Assembly (NCBI GenBank): GCA_910579775.1
Contig: CAJTUE010000002.1
Span: 186,001-250,000, forward strand
Reading direction: 5' to 3'
Length of the DNA: 64,000 bases
From: an uncultured Oscillospiraceae bacterium
GTDB lineage: Bacteria > Bacillota > Clostridia > Oscillospirales > Oscillospiraceae
Shown here: positions 1 through 9,008 of the stretch, piece after piece
How positions within the stretch are numbered: the stretch's first letter is position 1
Layout: every line of letters begins with the position of its first letter
The notes under the pieces: generated by a model
Told to the model about the DNA's origin: nothing
What the model saw: the letters and a program-made list of their open reading frames with translations, nothing else
Databases searched by the model: none
Position numbers and translations under genes: made by a program

Positions 1-234
1 GTACTCCAACAGCTCTCCCCGCTGGATCATCCCTTCAAACTCCTCGTTGGACACAAAGCAGTAGCTCACGCCGTCCGCCTCGCCTACCCGGGGCTGCCGG
101 GTGGTGTAGGACACGGAGAAATGGATATCGGGCCGTTCGCTCAAAAGCTCAGCGATCACGGTGGACTTCCCCGCCCCTGAAGGTCCGGACAACACGATCA
201 ACGTACCCTTTGTTTTCTTTCGTATGGCGCTCAT
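1..234 (-). CDS. gmk: Guanylate kinase, 5' part only (runs off the left edge)
   Basis: GMP/dGMP kinase of purine nucleotide metabolism, cytosolic. The 78 visible residues begin [20 protein letters not shown] and continue with the P-loop GPSGAGKST. The GMP-binding stretch [22 protein letters not shown] follows, as in Gmk. The C-terminal two thirds lie outside the window. The ATG overlaps the remA stop codon (ATGA), so translation is coupled. The remA-gmk order is common in Firmicutes. The identification is secure despite truncation by the window edge. Confidence 0.95.
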   Translation of the reverse strand, partial: MSAIRKKTKGTLIVLSGPSGAGKSTVIAELLSERPDIHFSVSYTTRQPRVGEADGVSYCFVSNEEFEGMIQRGELLEY

Positions 235-506
235 GGCGTCTCCTCGCCTCCATCCTCGTCTTCCAAAGCCTCCCTGCCGGTGAGCCTCCCCGCCAGATTA
301 GCGCTCTGGACCGCCGCCAGGACCACATGGCCGCTGTCCATGATCAGCACGGCCTTGGTCTTGCGGCCCAAGGTCGCGTCGATGAGGCGTCCCGCTTCTC
401 TAGCCTCCTGGATCATGCGCTTCACCGGCGCGGAATCGGGGCTGACCACCGCGATCACCCGCTGGGCAGAGACCATGTTTCCGTAGCCGATATTGATAAG
501 CTTCAT
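231..506 (-). CDS. remA: RemA-like (DUF370) extracellular-matrix regulatory protein
   Basis: A 91-residue DUF370 protein starting [20 protein letters not shown], the conserved opening of the RemA family. In Bacillus subtilis RemA is a DNA-binding activator of biofilm matrix and osmoprotection genes; that role is known for the family and only inferred here. The core ends near residue 77 and is followed by an acidic tail ([11 protein letters not shown]). A G-rich Shine-Dalgarno (AAGGGGGG) precedes the ATG. It sits 12 nt after yicC and overlaps gmk by 4 nt. Confidence 0.9.
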   Translation of the reverse strand: MKLINIGYGNMVSAQRVIAVVSPDSAPVKRMIQEAREAGRLIDATLGRKTKAVLIMDSGHVVLAAVQSANLAGRLTGREALEDEDGGEETP

Positions 507-518
507 GGGTTCCCCCCC

Positions 519-1403
519 TTACTCGATGTTCTGCACCTGTTCCCGGATCTTCTCGATCTCCGCCTTCATATCCACCACCACCTTCGTGATGGAGATGTCA
601 GAACACTTGGAGCCGATGGTGTTGGCCTCCCGGTTGAATTCCTGGATGAGGAAGTCCAGCTTGCGGCCCACGCCGCCGTCACCGTCCAGCAGCTCGGCCA
701 GCTGCTCCAAATGGGAGCGAAGCCGCACCGTCTCCTCGTCCACCGCCACCTTGTCGGCAAAAATGGCCGCCTCGGTGAGGATCCGGCTCTCGTCGATCTG
801 GGTGTTTTGAAGCGTCTCCTTCAGCTTGGCCTCCAGCCGCTCCCGGTAGGCCGTCACCGTCTGGGGCGACTGCGCTTCCACCTTGCCCACCAGAGCCTTG
901 ATGGTCTCGCCCCGGCTCAGGATATCCTCCTTGAGGCGCTGGCCCTCCCGCGCCCGCATAGCGTTAAAGTCATCCAGCGCCAGCTCCAGGGTCTCCAGCA
1001 GTTGCTCCTTCACCGCCTCCGGGTCCTCTTCCTTCTTCTCTACGGTGAGCACGTCGGGAAAACGGGCCACCGAGGTGGGATAGCTCTCGTCCTTCAGGTA
1101 GCCGCCCCCCAGAGACCAGATGGTCTTGAGGGCTTCAATATACTCCTTCGCCAGACCCTCATTGACCGTCACCTTTTGGTCATCCTGGGCGGTCTGGGTC
1201 ACAGAAATAAACACATCCACCTTGCCGCGGCCGACCTTCTCCTGCACCCGCTTTTTCATTGCGTCCTCGGCAAAGAGATACGATCTTGGCATCTTCACCG
1301 TGCAGTCCAGATAGCGGTTGTTCACCGCCCGAAGCTCCGCCACCAGTGTCAAGCCATCCCGCTGGGTCTCTCCCCGGCCATAGCCGGTCATGCTTCTGAT
1401 CAC
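519..1403 (-). CDS. yicC: YicC/YloC-family endoribonuclease
   Basis: A 294-residue protein starting MIRSMTGYGRGE, the signature N-terminus of the YicC-like family, with the DUF1732 C-terminal region ending in EFNREANTIGSK. Members are endoribonucleases that affect RNA turnover; E. coli YicC is linked to sRNA decay. The start is a GTG at 1403, which best fits the upstream GAGGAAGC Shine-Dalgarno; an ATG four codons in (1391) is the alternative. Gene order yicC-remA-gmk is conserved in Clostridia and Bacilli. Confidence 0.92.
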   Translation of the reverse strand: MIRSMTGYGRGETQRDGLTLVAELRAVNNRYLDCTVKMPRSYLFAEDAMKKRVQEKVGRGKVDVFISVTQTAQDDQKVTVNEGLAKEYIEALKTIWSLGGGYLKDESYPTSVARFPDVLTVEKKEEDPEAVKEQLLETLELALDDFNAMRAREGQRLKEDILSRGETIKALVGKVEAQSPQTVTAYRERLEAKLKETLQNTQIDESRILTEAAIFADKVAVDEETVRLRSHLEQLAELLDGDGGVGRKLDFLIQEFNREANTIGSKCSDISITKVVVDMKAEIEKIREQVQNIE

Positions 1404-1433
1404 GCTTCCTCAGCTCCTTTATGTTCCGTCCTG

Positions 1434-2060
1434 TCAACAGCAGGGTCCGCCCCAGGGGGTGAGACAGCTGAAGCACAGATACGCGCTGCAGCAATCGTCG
1501 CATCCACTGCTGGCGGAGGACCTGTAGCCGGAGGGCCGGTAGGACACGCCGCCCTGGCTCATCATGGCGTAGGCCTGGCGGTATTCCATGTTGCCCGGCT
1601 CCATCTGCGCCGCCATCTGGTAATTCTGCCGGGCCTCATCCAGCCAGCCCCGGCGGTAGCATACCGCCCCCATCAGGAAATACCATTCCGCGTTCTTGGT
1701 GGTGGCCTCCTGGGTCAGCATCCGCTCCGCCGCCTCCACATTTCCCGCCTGGATGCACTGGCGCACCTTGGCAAAGAAGGGGTCGGCGCTCGCTCGCTGA
1801 TAGTTCTGGGTCTGATAACCGCTCTGGGCCTGGTAGGTCGCGCCGCCGCCGCTCTGATGGCCTTCCCCGCCGCTTCGCTGACGGGTAATGGCATCGTAGG
1901 CCTCGTTGACCTCCTTCATCTTCTCCTCCGCCAGATCGGCCAGAGGATTATCCTGGTAGTTGTCTGGGTGGTATTTTCGCGCCAGCTCCCGATATGCCCG
2001 CTTGACCTCATTGTCGCTGGCGCCTGGGCTGACGCCCAGAATACTATAAGGGTCTTTCAT
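1434..2060 (-). CDS. J-domain protein with TPR-like C-terminal region
   Basis: The 208-residue protein begins with a J domain (residues 1-60): DPYSILGVSPGAS, the HPD tripeptide in RKYHPDNY, then EVNEAYDAI. J domains recruit and stimulate DnaK-type Hsp70s. A Gln/Ser/Gly-rich linker follows (about 62-90). After it come two helical repeats resembling TPRs (VRQCIQAGNVEAAERML and WYFLMGAVCYRRGWLDEARQNYQMAAQMEPGN, each read in parts). The C-terminus is Cys-rich (CDDCCSAYLCFSCLTPWGGPCC in segments). There is no DnaJ zinc finger, so this is not canonical DnaJ. It overlaps the upstream DUF5685 gene by 17 nt, indicating coupling. Confidence 0.85.
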   Translation of the reverse strand: MKDPYSILGVSPGASDNEVKRAYRELARKYHPDNYQDNPLADLAEEKMKEVNEAYDAITRQRSGGEGHQSGGGATYQAQSGYQTQNYQRASADPFFAKVRQCIQAGNVEAAERMLTQEATTKNAEWYFLMGAVCYRRGWLDEARQNYQMAAQMEPGNMEYRQAYAMMSQGGVSYRPSGYRSSASSGCDDCCSAYLCFSCLTPWGGPCC

Positions 2061-2919
2061 GGATCTGCCTACTTTCTCTGCCGCCGTGCCAGGTCCCGGC
2101 TACAGCCCGTTTTTGCACCTGGGGCAAGCCCAGATAGAGGATATTCTCCAGCACCGCCTGCCAGCGGTTGGGAGGAAGCAGCTGAAACGCGCTCTGCGCC
2201 AGCGCCAGGGAATGGCTCATGGTCACGTCCACATAGTCCAGGTCCGGCCTGCCCGCAAAACGGGCGTCAATGGGGTTATAGCGACCTTTTTCCCGGTCCT
2301 CGGCCAGGTCGTCGGCGGCGTCCGCCAGATAGATCCATCGTCCCAGCTGGTAGAGCAGCTGTGCTCTGGGCCGGTCTACTGTTTCGTCCCCCGTCCCCGG
2401 CGCGGCGGCGGCCAACAGCCTCGCAAAGGCGTCGGCGGTGCGGTCCAGGCTGGGGTTTTTTTCCTTCTCCAACTCCTTTAACGCATCCAGACAGCTTTTC
2501 ACCGTCTCGTCAAACTCCGGCAGCGCGGCACGGGCCTTACGATAGCCTCTTCTTAACCAGCACCGGGCGAGCCTGCTTTTCACCGCCTTGCCAAAGCCCT
2601 CGTCCGCTGCGTCGTCCGCCAGCTTGTAAGAGGTCAGGATCACGCTCTCCCGAGCGCACAGCGCGGCGCGTTCATTTTCTGAAACCGCATGCCTCGGACG
2701 GAAAGGATGCGCGCCACAACGCCGCTTACAGGGGATGATCGGTCCGGTCCCATCGTCCAGCAGCAGAGCCAGAAACACAAAATCATAGTTGAGGACGAAC
2801 CGGGCCGCTGTTCCGCATTGCTCCTTCAAGGCGTGGCAAAGACCGCAGTATGCCGCTTGATAGGCCTCCCAGTCCCGAACCTTCAGCTCCTCCCAAAGGG
2901 GTCTGACATACCCAAACAC
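2044..2919 (-). CDS. DUF5685-family protein
   Basis: A 291-residue protein starting MFGYVRPLWEELKVRDWEAY, then YCGLCHALKEQCG, the Cys-containing N-terminal signature of DUF5685. It is mostly helical and soluble, with further Cys in PCKRRCGAHP. The motif YLADAADDLAEDREKGRYNP near residue 220 resembles the Asp-rich helices of polyprenyl synthase folds, so a relationship to that fold is possible; this is inference. The start is GTG at 2919 behind GGAGGAATAGCG. Its neighbours are the rseC-like gene (2 nt away) and the J-domain gene (17-nt overlap). Function unknown. Confidence 0.75.
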   Translation of the reverse strand: MFGYVRPLWEELKVRDWEAYQAAYCGLCHALKEQCGTAARFVLNYDFVFLALLLDDGTGPIIPCKRRCGAHPFRPRHAVSENERAALCARESVILTSYKLADDAADEGFGKAVKSRLARCWLRRGYRKARAALPEFDETVKSCLDALKELEKEKNPSLDRTADAFARLLAAAAPGTGDETVDRPRAQLLYQLGRWIYLADAADDLAEDREKGRYNPIDARFAGRPDLDYVDVTMSHSLALAQSAFQLLPPNRWQAVLENILYLGLPQVQKRAVAGTWHGGRESRQIHERPL

Positions 2920-2921
2920 CG

Positions 2922-3338
2922 CTATTCCTCCACAGCCACGACCCGATAGGTGACGGCCTTGTGTCGGCGCAGATACCGCTCCAGCGGAAGGCTGACGCCT
3001 GCCAGCACAGCGACAAACGCGGTCACCGCGCCTGCCGCGGCTACGCCCTCACCGAAGCGTTGAAATCCTACCGCCGCGGCAAACAGCCCCACAAAGGGCA
3101 GCAGATAGAGCAAAAACGCATACCGGAGGACCGAGCTGGAAGCACTCTCCACCGTCACCCGCTGTCCCGCTCGGGCGCCCAGCTCATCCAATGCCACTGC
3201 GGTGATCTCAGGCGCATGGATCATAGAACCGCATCCGGCACAGTCGGCGCAATTGTGACTGCAGGCAGACTCTCGCTTCACGGTGATCTCTACCCGGCCA
3301 TTGGACAGTCGTTTGCGCACCATAGCTCGCTGGGTCAT
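2922..3338 (-). CDS. RseC/MucC-like SoxR-reducing-system membrane protein
   Basis: A 138-residue protein with a Cys-rich N-terminus (CSHNCADCAGCG, about residues 26-37) that could bind a metal or Fe-S cluster. Two transmembrane helices follow (about 72-90 and 98-118). This is the RseC/MucC family layout; E. coli RsxC-linked RseC takes part in reducing SoxR, and in Clostridia the role is unclear. The ATG overlaps the cdaR stop (ATGA), so it is translationally coupled to cdaR. Confidence 0.8.
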   Translation of the reverse strand: MTQRAMVRKRLSNGRVEITVKRESACSHNCADCAGCGSMIHAPEITAVALDELGARAGQRVTVESASSSVLRYAFLLYLLPFVGLFAAAVGFQRFGEGVAAAGAVTAFVAVLAGVSLPLERYLRRHKAVTYRVVAVEE

Positions 3339-4591
3339 CCGCCGCTCCCCTCCGTCAGCAGGAAGGACACCTTGTACTCCCCGATCACCCCCGCGTAGGT
3401 CACACCGTTCAAATTGACCTTGGCGGTCTGGATGTTCTGCCCCTTTGGCAGGGAGAGGTCCTTCAGATCCACAACCACTTGGATATACTGGGGTAGCACC
3501 CGCTCCAGGGCTTCTTCTGTTCCCCGCACCTGCACCTTGATAGACTGAGTCACAGGCGTCGCGGTATAGCCCTTGGGCACGTTGACGATCTCAATATTGG
3601 AGGTCTCCAGGGTGATGGTCTCCAGTCCACGGACCGTAACCTTCACGGTGGCCTCCTCCACCCCGCTCACATTCTCCACATCCTGTCCCAGCGGAATGGG
3701 GAAGGTAAAGGTCCCCGTCCCCACCACCTTGGAAAGCTCAATGGCGCCCAGATTGATGGCGGTATAGGCGGCCAGATCATCCTCACTGCCGGACAAAACG
3801 ATGGACGAGGGCTCGATCTCACACTCCAGATGCTTGTCTTCCTCCCCGATCACGCCGCCGCCGGGGGTAAAGTCCACTGTCAGCGGCACTTCCTTCACCA
3901 TGACCACAGGCAGGGAGACATTCACCGTCGCGGGGGTCACAGTCAGACTCTTGTCCTCGATCACCTCGCCGTCCTGTCCGATGAGAACATAGCTCATGTC
4001 CTCCCGCACGCTCTCGCTCAGCTCTTTACGGTTCACTGTTACTTGTGCAAAGGCTACACGGCCCACAGCCGCCTCTTCCCCGCTGATTTCAATGGCGGCG
4101 GGCTGGAAGGAAAATTCTCCCGCCTGATACCCCTTCGCCACACTGCCGGTAAACACCCCTCGGATGTCCACCGCCTTGGTGGTGCAGCGGCTGACCTCCA
4201 CCTGGATATAAAAGGGGTCCCGGTCCAGCACCGAAAGGTTGCTGTTGGAGACCGTCCCGGGCCACGAGATATCATAGGCCAGATTATGGCTTCCCTCCGC
4301 CACGATCCGGCTCAGGTCAGCGGTGACCGTGATGTTGTCCCTGCGCAGATGGGAGAGCACGCTCCATTTCCCCTGCACCTCCAGACTGATGGACGCCTTG
4401 GCCTCCCGGGAGAGCATCAGGCCGTTGCTGTTGAGCACATCCTCCCCTGTAAACGTAACGGGAATGTTGGAGATGGAGATCTTGCGGTCCGGGTTGTCCA
4501 CGTTGCGCACATAGAGCCACAGGGCGCACGCCACCACAATGGACAGCACGATATAAAGGGCCTTATTCGCCGTCTTGCCGCTCTTGTCCAT
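3335..4591 (-). CDS. cdaR: CdaR, YbbR-repeat regulator of diadenylate cyclase
   Basis: A 418-residue protein with one N-terminal membrane anchor (about residues 8-27, KALYIVLSIVVACALWLYV) and four extracytoplasmic YbbR-type beta repeats. CdaR binds CdaA at the membrane and tunes c-di-AMP synthesis. The start is ATG 4591 (MDKSGKTANK), 7-8 nt after a strong GGGAGGGG Shine-Dalgarno; the ATG at 4597 is too close to it. The start lies inside the cdaA 3' end (29-nt overlap). The cdaA-cdaR pair is the usual Firmicutes arrangement. Confidence 0.95.
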   Translation of the reverse strand: MDKSGKTANKALYIVLSIVVACALWLYVRNVDNPDRKISISNIPVTFTGEDVLNSNGLMLSREAKASISLEVQGKWSVLSHLRRDNITVTADLSRIVAEGSHNLAYDISWPGTVSNSNLSVLDRDPFYIQVEVSRCTTKAVDIRGVFTGSVAKGYQAGEFSFQPAAIEISGEEAAVGRVAFAQVTVNRKELSESVREDMSYVLIGQDGEVIEDKSLTVTPATVNVSLPVVMVKEVPLTVDFTPGGGVIGEEDKHLECEIEPSSIVLSGSEDDLAAYTAINLGAIELSKVVGTGTFTFPIPLGQDVENVSGVEEATVKVTVRGLETITLETSNIEIVNVPKGYTATPVTQSIKVQVRGTEEALERVLPQYIQVVVDLKDLSLPKGQNIQTAKVNLNGVTYAGVIGEYKVSFLLTEGSGG

Positions 4592-5456
4592 CCGCATCCC
4601 CTCCCTTCTTGGTCTTAAAGAGCCCGCCAAGGAAGGAGGACTTGGCCTTGTCCGTTTCCTCTACGGCGATCAGCTCGTTGCGAAGCAGACGCTCCAGCGT
4701 CTCCGGGGCCAAATGCCGCTTGAGCATCCCGCCCACGGCCACGGAGATCGCCCCGGTCTCCTCGGAGACGATAGCCACCACCGCGTCGGTACGCTCGCTG
4801 ACGCCGATGCCCGCCCGGTGGCGCATCCCCAGGTCCCGGCTCAGGTTCACGTTCCCCGACAGGGGAAGCATGCACCCCGCGCCAACCACCCGGCCGCCCC
4901 GGACAATGACCGCTCCGTCGTGAAGGGGCGCTTTGTTCCAAAAGAGATTTTTGAGCAGCTCCGCGTTGACACTGCAATCCAGCGCGGTGCCTGTGGCAAT
5001 GGCATCGTCCAGCAGGTTCTTGCGCTCAAAGACCATCAGCGCACCCACCTTATCCTTGGAAAGGGCGGTATAGGCCGCTACCGTCTGGTCGATGGCCGTT
5101 TCGATCTCCGTTGCCGCTTCCTCTCGCATAAACAAGTGCTTCAGCTTGTTGCTGCCCAGCTGCTCCAGCAGCCGCCGCAGCTCGGGCTGGAAGATGACCA
5201 CCAGCGCCAAAAAGCCCAGCTCCAGCGCCCGGCCCAGGATAAAATTGACCACGTGGAGCTGGCACACATCAGACACCCAAAGGGCCACCACCAGGACCAG
5301 GATCGCCTTGGCCACGTTGGCGGTGCTGCTGCGGGAGGCAAAGAGCATCAACCGATACACCAGATAGGCGATGACCGCCACATCCAGAATATCGGTGAAA
5401 CGGATGGTCTGGATAAACGCGCCCCAGGTCTGCATGAGCTGTGCCAACCATTCCAT
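4563..5456 (-). CDS. cdaA: Diadenylate cyclase CdaA (c-di-AMP synthase)
   Basis: Converts two ATP to c-di-AMP at the membrane; the nucleotide controls potassium and osmolyte homeostasis and is essential in many Firmicutes. The 297-residue protein starts MEWLAQLMQTWGAF. Three transmembrane segments fall in about the first 100 residues. The DAC domain carries DGAVIVRGGRVVGAGC (DGA motif) and RHRAGIGVSERTDAV (RHR motif). ATG 5456 follows GGGAGGGATCAGGAA; longer in-frame starts would run through the promoter. It is the first gene of the long minus-strand operon down to gmk. Confidence 0.96.
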   Translation of the reverse strand: MEWLAQLMQTWGAFIQTIRFTDILDVAVIAYLVYRLMLFASRSSTANVAKAILVLVVALWVSDVCQLHVVNFILGRALELGFLALVVIFQPELRRLLEQLGSNKLKHLFMREEAATEIETAIDQTVAAYTALSKDKVGALMVFERKNLLDDAIATGTALDCSVNAELLKNLFWNKAPLHDGAVIVRGGRVVGAGCMLPLSGNVNLSRDLGMRHRAGIGVSERTDAVVAIVSEETGAISVAVGGMLKRHLAPETLERLLRNELIAVEETDKAKSSFLGGLFKTKKGGDADGQERQDGE

Positions 5457-5528
5457 TTCCTGATCCCTCCCGTCTTGTTTTTTACGCAAACTGTACCCGT
5501 GTCCACCTGGGTAAAAATATACAGATAC

Positions 5529-5557
5529 ATTATACTTTATCTCCCCGCAAATGGCAA
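5529..5557 (-). promoter_or_regulatory. Sigma-A type promoter of the cdaA operon
   Basis: On the minus strand TTGCCA (5552-5557) is separated by exactly 17 nt from TATAAT (5529-5534). It lies about 70 nt upstream of the cdaA ATG and downstream of the plsY terminator, so it can drive the operon independently. Confidence 0.85.
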
Positions 5558-5580
5558 GGTCAACGCACATTAAAATTTTA

Positions 5581-5612
5581 AAAAAAGACGCCGGTCAACC
5601 GGCGTCTTTTTT
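5581..5612 (-). terminator. Rho-independent terminator overlapping the plsY stop
   Basis: GACGCCGGT (5587-5595) pairs with ACCGGCGTC (5598-5606), with A6 on one side and T6 on the other, so it can work on both strands. The plsY stop codon (5595-5597) lies in the loop, so the last plsY codons form one arm of the stem. Confidence 0.9.
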
Positions 5613-6302
5613 GTGATGAAAGGAGAATTTGGATTCCGTGCCTTTCAAGATGCGCTGTATGTTCCCCCGGTGCTTCCACACCAGCAGCCAGCCGGGGATA
5701 ATTGCCACCAACACCAGGATCGGATCGTGGAACACGAACCATGTAGAAAAGGGATAGCTGAAACCCGCCCAAACAGAGCCAAGAGACACCCACTTGGTAA
5801 TGACCGCCAGCAGCAGGAAGCCCGCCCAGGCCACCAGGCCGATACGCCAGTCGATTATCCAAACCAGCGTCCCACCGGAGAGCACTCCTTTGCCGCCCTT
5901 GAAGCCAAACATAATAGGGTACATATGGCCCAGGACACAGAACATTCCGGCCCAGTACTTGATGTAGGCCATAGACAGCGGAGCGGTGGCCTTTAACAGG
6001 GCAAACGCGCCCACCCCAACCAGCACCGCCAGCACCATTTTGAGCACGTCGCACAGAATGACCACTGCGGTCAACGGTCCACCGAAGGTACGGTAAAAGT
6101 TAGTCAGCCCCGCATTGCCGCTACCGTGGGTGCGAACGTCATCGCGTAAAATATATTTTGAGACGATGACCGCGCCGTTGAAGCAACCCAGGAGATAGCT
6201 GATGACTGCAACCAGCACTCCTGTGACAATGAGGATCCCCCACAAGGCATCCAGTCCATAGAGCTTTTCAATCCAACGGGTTTGGTCATAGATCAATTCC
6301 AT
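5595..6302 (-). CDS. plsY: Glycerol-3-phosphate acyltransferase PlsY
   Basis: Transfers acyl from acyl-phosphate to glycerol-3-phosphate in phospholipid synthesis; integral membrane protein. The 235 residues show family motifs HGSGNAGLTNFYRTFG (about 58-73) and GFKGGKGV (about 152-159) with about six transmembrane helices. It is longer than many PlsY (about 200) because of an N-terminal stretch of about 20 residues before the first helix. ATG 6302 follows GAAGGAGGGG. It starts 4 nt after der, and the order DUF512-der-plsY is common in Clostridia. Confidence 0.95.
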   Translation of the reverse strand: MELIYDQTRWIEKLYGLDALWGILIVTGVLVAVISYLLGCFNGAVIVSKYILRDDVRTHGSGNAGLTNFYRTFGGPLTAVVILCDVLKMVLAVLVGVGAFALLKATAPLSMAYIKYWAGMFCVLGHMYPIMFGFKGGKGVLSGGTLVWIIDWRIGLVAWAGFLLLAVITKWVSLGSVWAGFSYPFSTWFVFHDPILVLVAIIPGWLLVWKHRGNIQRILKGTESKFSFHHKKDAG

Positions 6303-6306
6303 CTCT

Positions 6307-7632
6307 CTACCCCTCCTTCTCTCCCTTCTCCCGGACGGTCAGTTTAATAGGCGTGCCCTCCAGGCCGAAGGTAGTCCTGATTTGGTTCTCCAAATACCGC
6401 TGATAAGAAAAGTGAAACAGCTCCGCATTATTGCAGAAACACACAAAATGGGGCGGCTTCACCCCAACCTGGGTCATATAATAGATCTTCAGCCGCCGTC
6501 CCCGGTCGGTAGGGGGCTGGACCCGGGCGGTGGCGTCTGCCAGGACATTGTTGAGCATCCCGGTGGTGATGCGCATGGCCGCCTGCTCATTGACATAGTT
6601 GATGAGGTCAAAGAGCCGGTCCACCCGCTGGCCCGTGAGGGCGGAGATGAACAAAATAGGGGCGTAGGTCATATAGCTCAGGTCACGGCGGACGTCCTCG
6701 CGCATCCTGTCCATGGTCTTATCGTCCTTTTCCACCGCGTCCCACTTGTTGACCACGATGATGCAGGCCTTCCCCGCATCGTGGGCCAGCCCGGCCACCT
6801 TGGTGTCCTGCTCGGTGACCCCCTCGTTGGCGTCGATGAGGATGAGGCACACGTCGCACCGCTCGATGGCCATGGTGCCCCGGAGGACAGAAAACTTCTC
6901 CACCCGGTCGTCCACTTTGGATTTTTTGCGCATTCCGGCGGTGTCGATGAGAAGATACTTCCCCTTCTCGTTTTCAAAATAGCTGTCCACCGCGTCCCGG
7001 GTGGTGCCCGCCATATTGGAGACGATGACCCGTTCTTCCCCCAGGATGCGGTTGACCAGGGAGGACTTGCCCACGTTGGGCTTGCCGATGATGGCCACCT
7101 TGATAAGGTCGGGGTCCTCTTCCTCATCGTCCTCGGGGGGAAAGTATTTCAGGCACTCGTCCAGCAGGTCGCCCGTGCCGTGGCCGTGAACGGCGGAGAC
7201 AGCCACAGGGTCGCCCAGACCCAGGTTGTAAAACTCGTAGATGTCCGGGTTGGTGGGCCCGGTCTGGTCCATTTTGTTCACCGCCAGCACCACCGGCTTG
7301 CCCGACTTCAAAAGCATGTTCGCCACCTCCTGGTCGGAGGCGGTGAGCCCGGTCTTAATGTCGCACAAAAAGATGATGACCGTGGCGTTTTGGATGGCGA
7401 TCTCCGCCTGGGTGCGCATGAAAAGCAAAATTTCGTCGTCGGTGCGGGGCTCGATGCCCCCCGTGTCCACCAGGTCAAACCTCCGCCCCAGCCACTCGCA
7501 GGGGGCATAGAGCCGGTCACGAGTCACGCCGGGGGTGTCCTCCACGATGGAGAGGCGCTGCCCGGTGAGCTTGTTGAACAGCATGGACTTGCCCACATTC
7601 GGACGGCCCACAATGGCTACCACAGGTCTCAT
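6307..7632 (-). CDS. der: Ribosome biogenesis GTPase Der (EngA)
   Basis: Double-GTPase acting in 50S subunit maturation. The 441 residues hold two G domains: GRPNVGKS (about 8-15) with DTPG and NKMD, and GKPNVGKS (about 183-190) with DTAG and NKWD. A C-terminal KH-like domain follows, ending in LEGTPIKLTVREKGEK. Full length for the family. ATG follows a GGAGGATAAAAGAT ribosome site. It is 5 nt downstream of the DUF512 gene, so the two are co-transcribed. Confidence 0.97.
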   Translation of the reverse strand: MRPVVAIVGRPNVGKSMLFNKLTGQRLSIVEDTPGVTRDRLYAPCEWLGRRFDLVDTGGIEPRTDDEILLFMRTQAEIAIQNATVIIFLCDIKTGLTASDQEVANMLLKSGKPVVLAVNKMDQTGPTNPDIYEFYNLGLGDPVAVSAVHGHGTGDLLDECLKYFPPEDDEEEDPDLIKVAIIGKPNVGKSSLVNRILGEERVIVSNMAGTTRDAVDSYFENEKGKYLLIDTAGMRKKSKVDDRVEKFSVLRGTMAIERCDVCLILIDANEGVTEQDTKVAGLAHDAGKACIIVVNKWDAVEKDDKTMDRMREDVRRDLSYMTYAPILFISALTGQRVDRLFDLINYVNEQAAMRITTGMLNNVLADATARVQPPTDRGRRLKIYYMTQVGVKPPHFVCFCNNAELFHFSYQRYLENQIRTTFGLEGTPIKLTVREKGEKEG

Positions 7633-7637
7633 ATCTT

Positions 7638-8936
7638 TTATCCTCCGAAAATCGCGTCACACAGATCAAATCCGTCTTGATTTACCGGCGTCACGGGAAC
7701 GCCCAACGCCTCCTCCACCTGGGCGACAGTCACGTCGTCTAAGAACACGTCCTGCCCGTGGCGAAGCATGTTGACCGGGATCAGGAGCCGTTGCCCCAAA
7801 TCCTTGCCCCGCAGCTGGTCAATCAGGTCGCCGCCAGTGACCAACCCCGCCACCGTGATCGTCGTACCAAAGAAACGGTTTTCGATGGGATAGACCTTTC
7901 CTTTAGTATGACACTTCCCAGCAGCTTTGTCAACAATTTCCTCCAAAAATGGGGCGCAAGCCACGCCCGTGGCAATCGAAAACGAGGTCGCGTTCGTTTC
8001 CTCGGCCAACTCGAAGGCGGAATCAAACTCGGTGCGAAGCAGCCGCAGCATCCCCACGCCGTTTTCCAGCTGGGTGTAGTCCTCAAAATATTCGTCCGCC
8101 GGGATCGCCCGCTCCGCCTGCAAATAGAACTCATCTGAACACCAAGCCAGCCGCGTCCCAAGCTCCTGCAAACACCTTTCCCCAAAACGCTCCACCATAT
8201 CCACCACCGCCCCGGCGGTCTCCACGGTATACGGCTCTAAAGGATACAGCCCCTGGCGGTGCTTGGTCAGACCCACGGGCACCACCGAGATACTGTTCAC
8301 GCCAGGGTACATGGCCGCCAGGTCTTCCAGGGTTTTTTGCAGATGTCTGCCGTCGTTGATCCCCGGACAGGACACGATCTGGCAATTCATCTGAATGCCC
8401 GCCTCCGCGAACCGCTTCATCAAGTCGATCCCCGCCCCGGCATTTCGATTCCCCAGCAGCTTGCAGCGCAGCTCCGGCTCGGTGGTATGGACGGACACGT
8501 TGATAGGTGAAATATGCAGGTCGATGATCCGCTGGGCCTCTCGGGGGCTCAGGTTGGTCAGGGTGATGTAGTTCCCCATGAGAAAGGACAGCCGGGCGTC
8601 GTCGTCCTTGAAGTAGAGCGTCTCCCGCAGGCCACGGGGCAGCTGGTCCACGAAGCAGAAGATACAGTGGTTGGCGCAGGAGCGGGGGGAATCCATCATA
8701 TAGGTCTCAAAATTGAGCCCCAGCTCATCCCCCTCCCCCTTGCGGACGGTGACCTCCCGGACCACGCCGTCCCGTTCCAGGGTCAGCGTCAGCTCCGGGT
8801 CGTAGGTATAGAATTTGTAGTCCAGCACGTCCACGATGTCGTGACCGTTGACCTTTTGCAGGGTCTCTCCGGCCTTGACGCCTCGCCTGTCCGCAGGGCT
8901 TTTCGGGTCCACGCTGACGATCACCGTCTTGTTCAT
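7638..8936 (-). CDS. DUF512-family radical SAM protein with PDZ-like N-terminus
   Basis: A 432-residue protein. Residues 1-70 form a PDZ-like domain (VSVDPKSPADRRGVKAGE). A radical SAM-type CxxxCxxC cluster motif follows (CANHCIFC, about 92-99, continuing FVDQLPRGLR), and the DUF512 domain fills the C-terminal part. The family often sits next to der in Clostridia, as here, but its reaction is not established. ATG follows GAGGAGGACAGGCC. The gene begins just past the rpmF terminator; no strong separate promoter is visible. Confidence 0.9.
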   Translation of the reverse strand: MNKTVIVSVDPKSPADRRGVKAGETLQKVNGHDIVDVLDYKFYTYDPELTLTLERDGVVREVTVRKGEGDELGLNFETYMMDSPRSCANHCIFCFVDQLPRGLRETLYFKDDDARLSFLMGNYITLTNLSPREAQRIIDLHISPINVSVHTTEPELRCKLLGNRNAGAGIDLMKRFAEAGIQMNCQIVSCPGINDGRHLQKTLEDLAAMYPGVNSISVVPVGLTKHRQGLYPLEPYTVETAGAVVDMVERFGERCLQELGTRLAWCSDEFYLQAERAIPADEYFEDYTQLENGVGMLRLLRTEFDSAFELAEETNATSFSIATGVACAPFLEEIVDKAAGKCHTKGKVYPIENRFFGTTITVAGLVTGGDLIDQLRGKDLGQRLLIPVNMLRHGQDVFLDDVTVAQVEEALGVPVTPVNQDGFDLCDAIFGG

Positions 8937-8958
8937 GGCCTGTCCTCCTCATGGTAAG

Positions 8959-8987
8959 AAAAAAGGGCGGAAATTTTGTTCCGCCCT
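8959..8987 (-). terminator. Terminator after rpmF
   Basis: On the minus strand AGGGCGGAA and TTCCGCCCT pair around a 6-nt loop (arms 8964-8972 and 8979-8987) and are followed by a run of T. It lies between rpmF and the DUF512 gene. Confidence 0.85.
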
Positions 8988-9008
8988 GCTTTTCCTGCCG
9001 GTATGCAA

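Noticed and set aside
210..2738. 842-codon plus-strand open frame
   Set aside because: It runs antisense to yicC, the J-domain gene and DUF5685, has no ribosome site and encodes a His/Leu/Arg-rich sequence typical of shadows in GC-rich genes.
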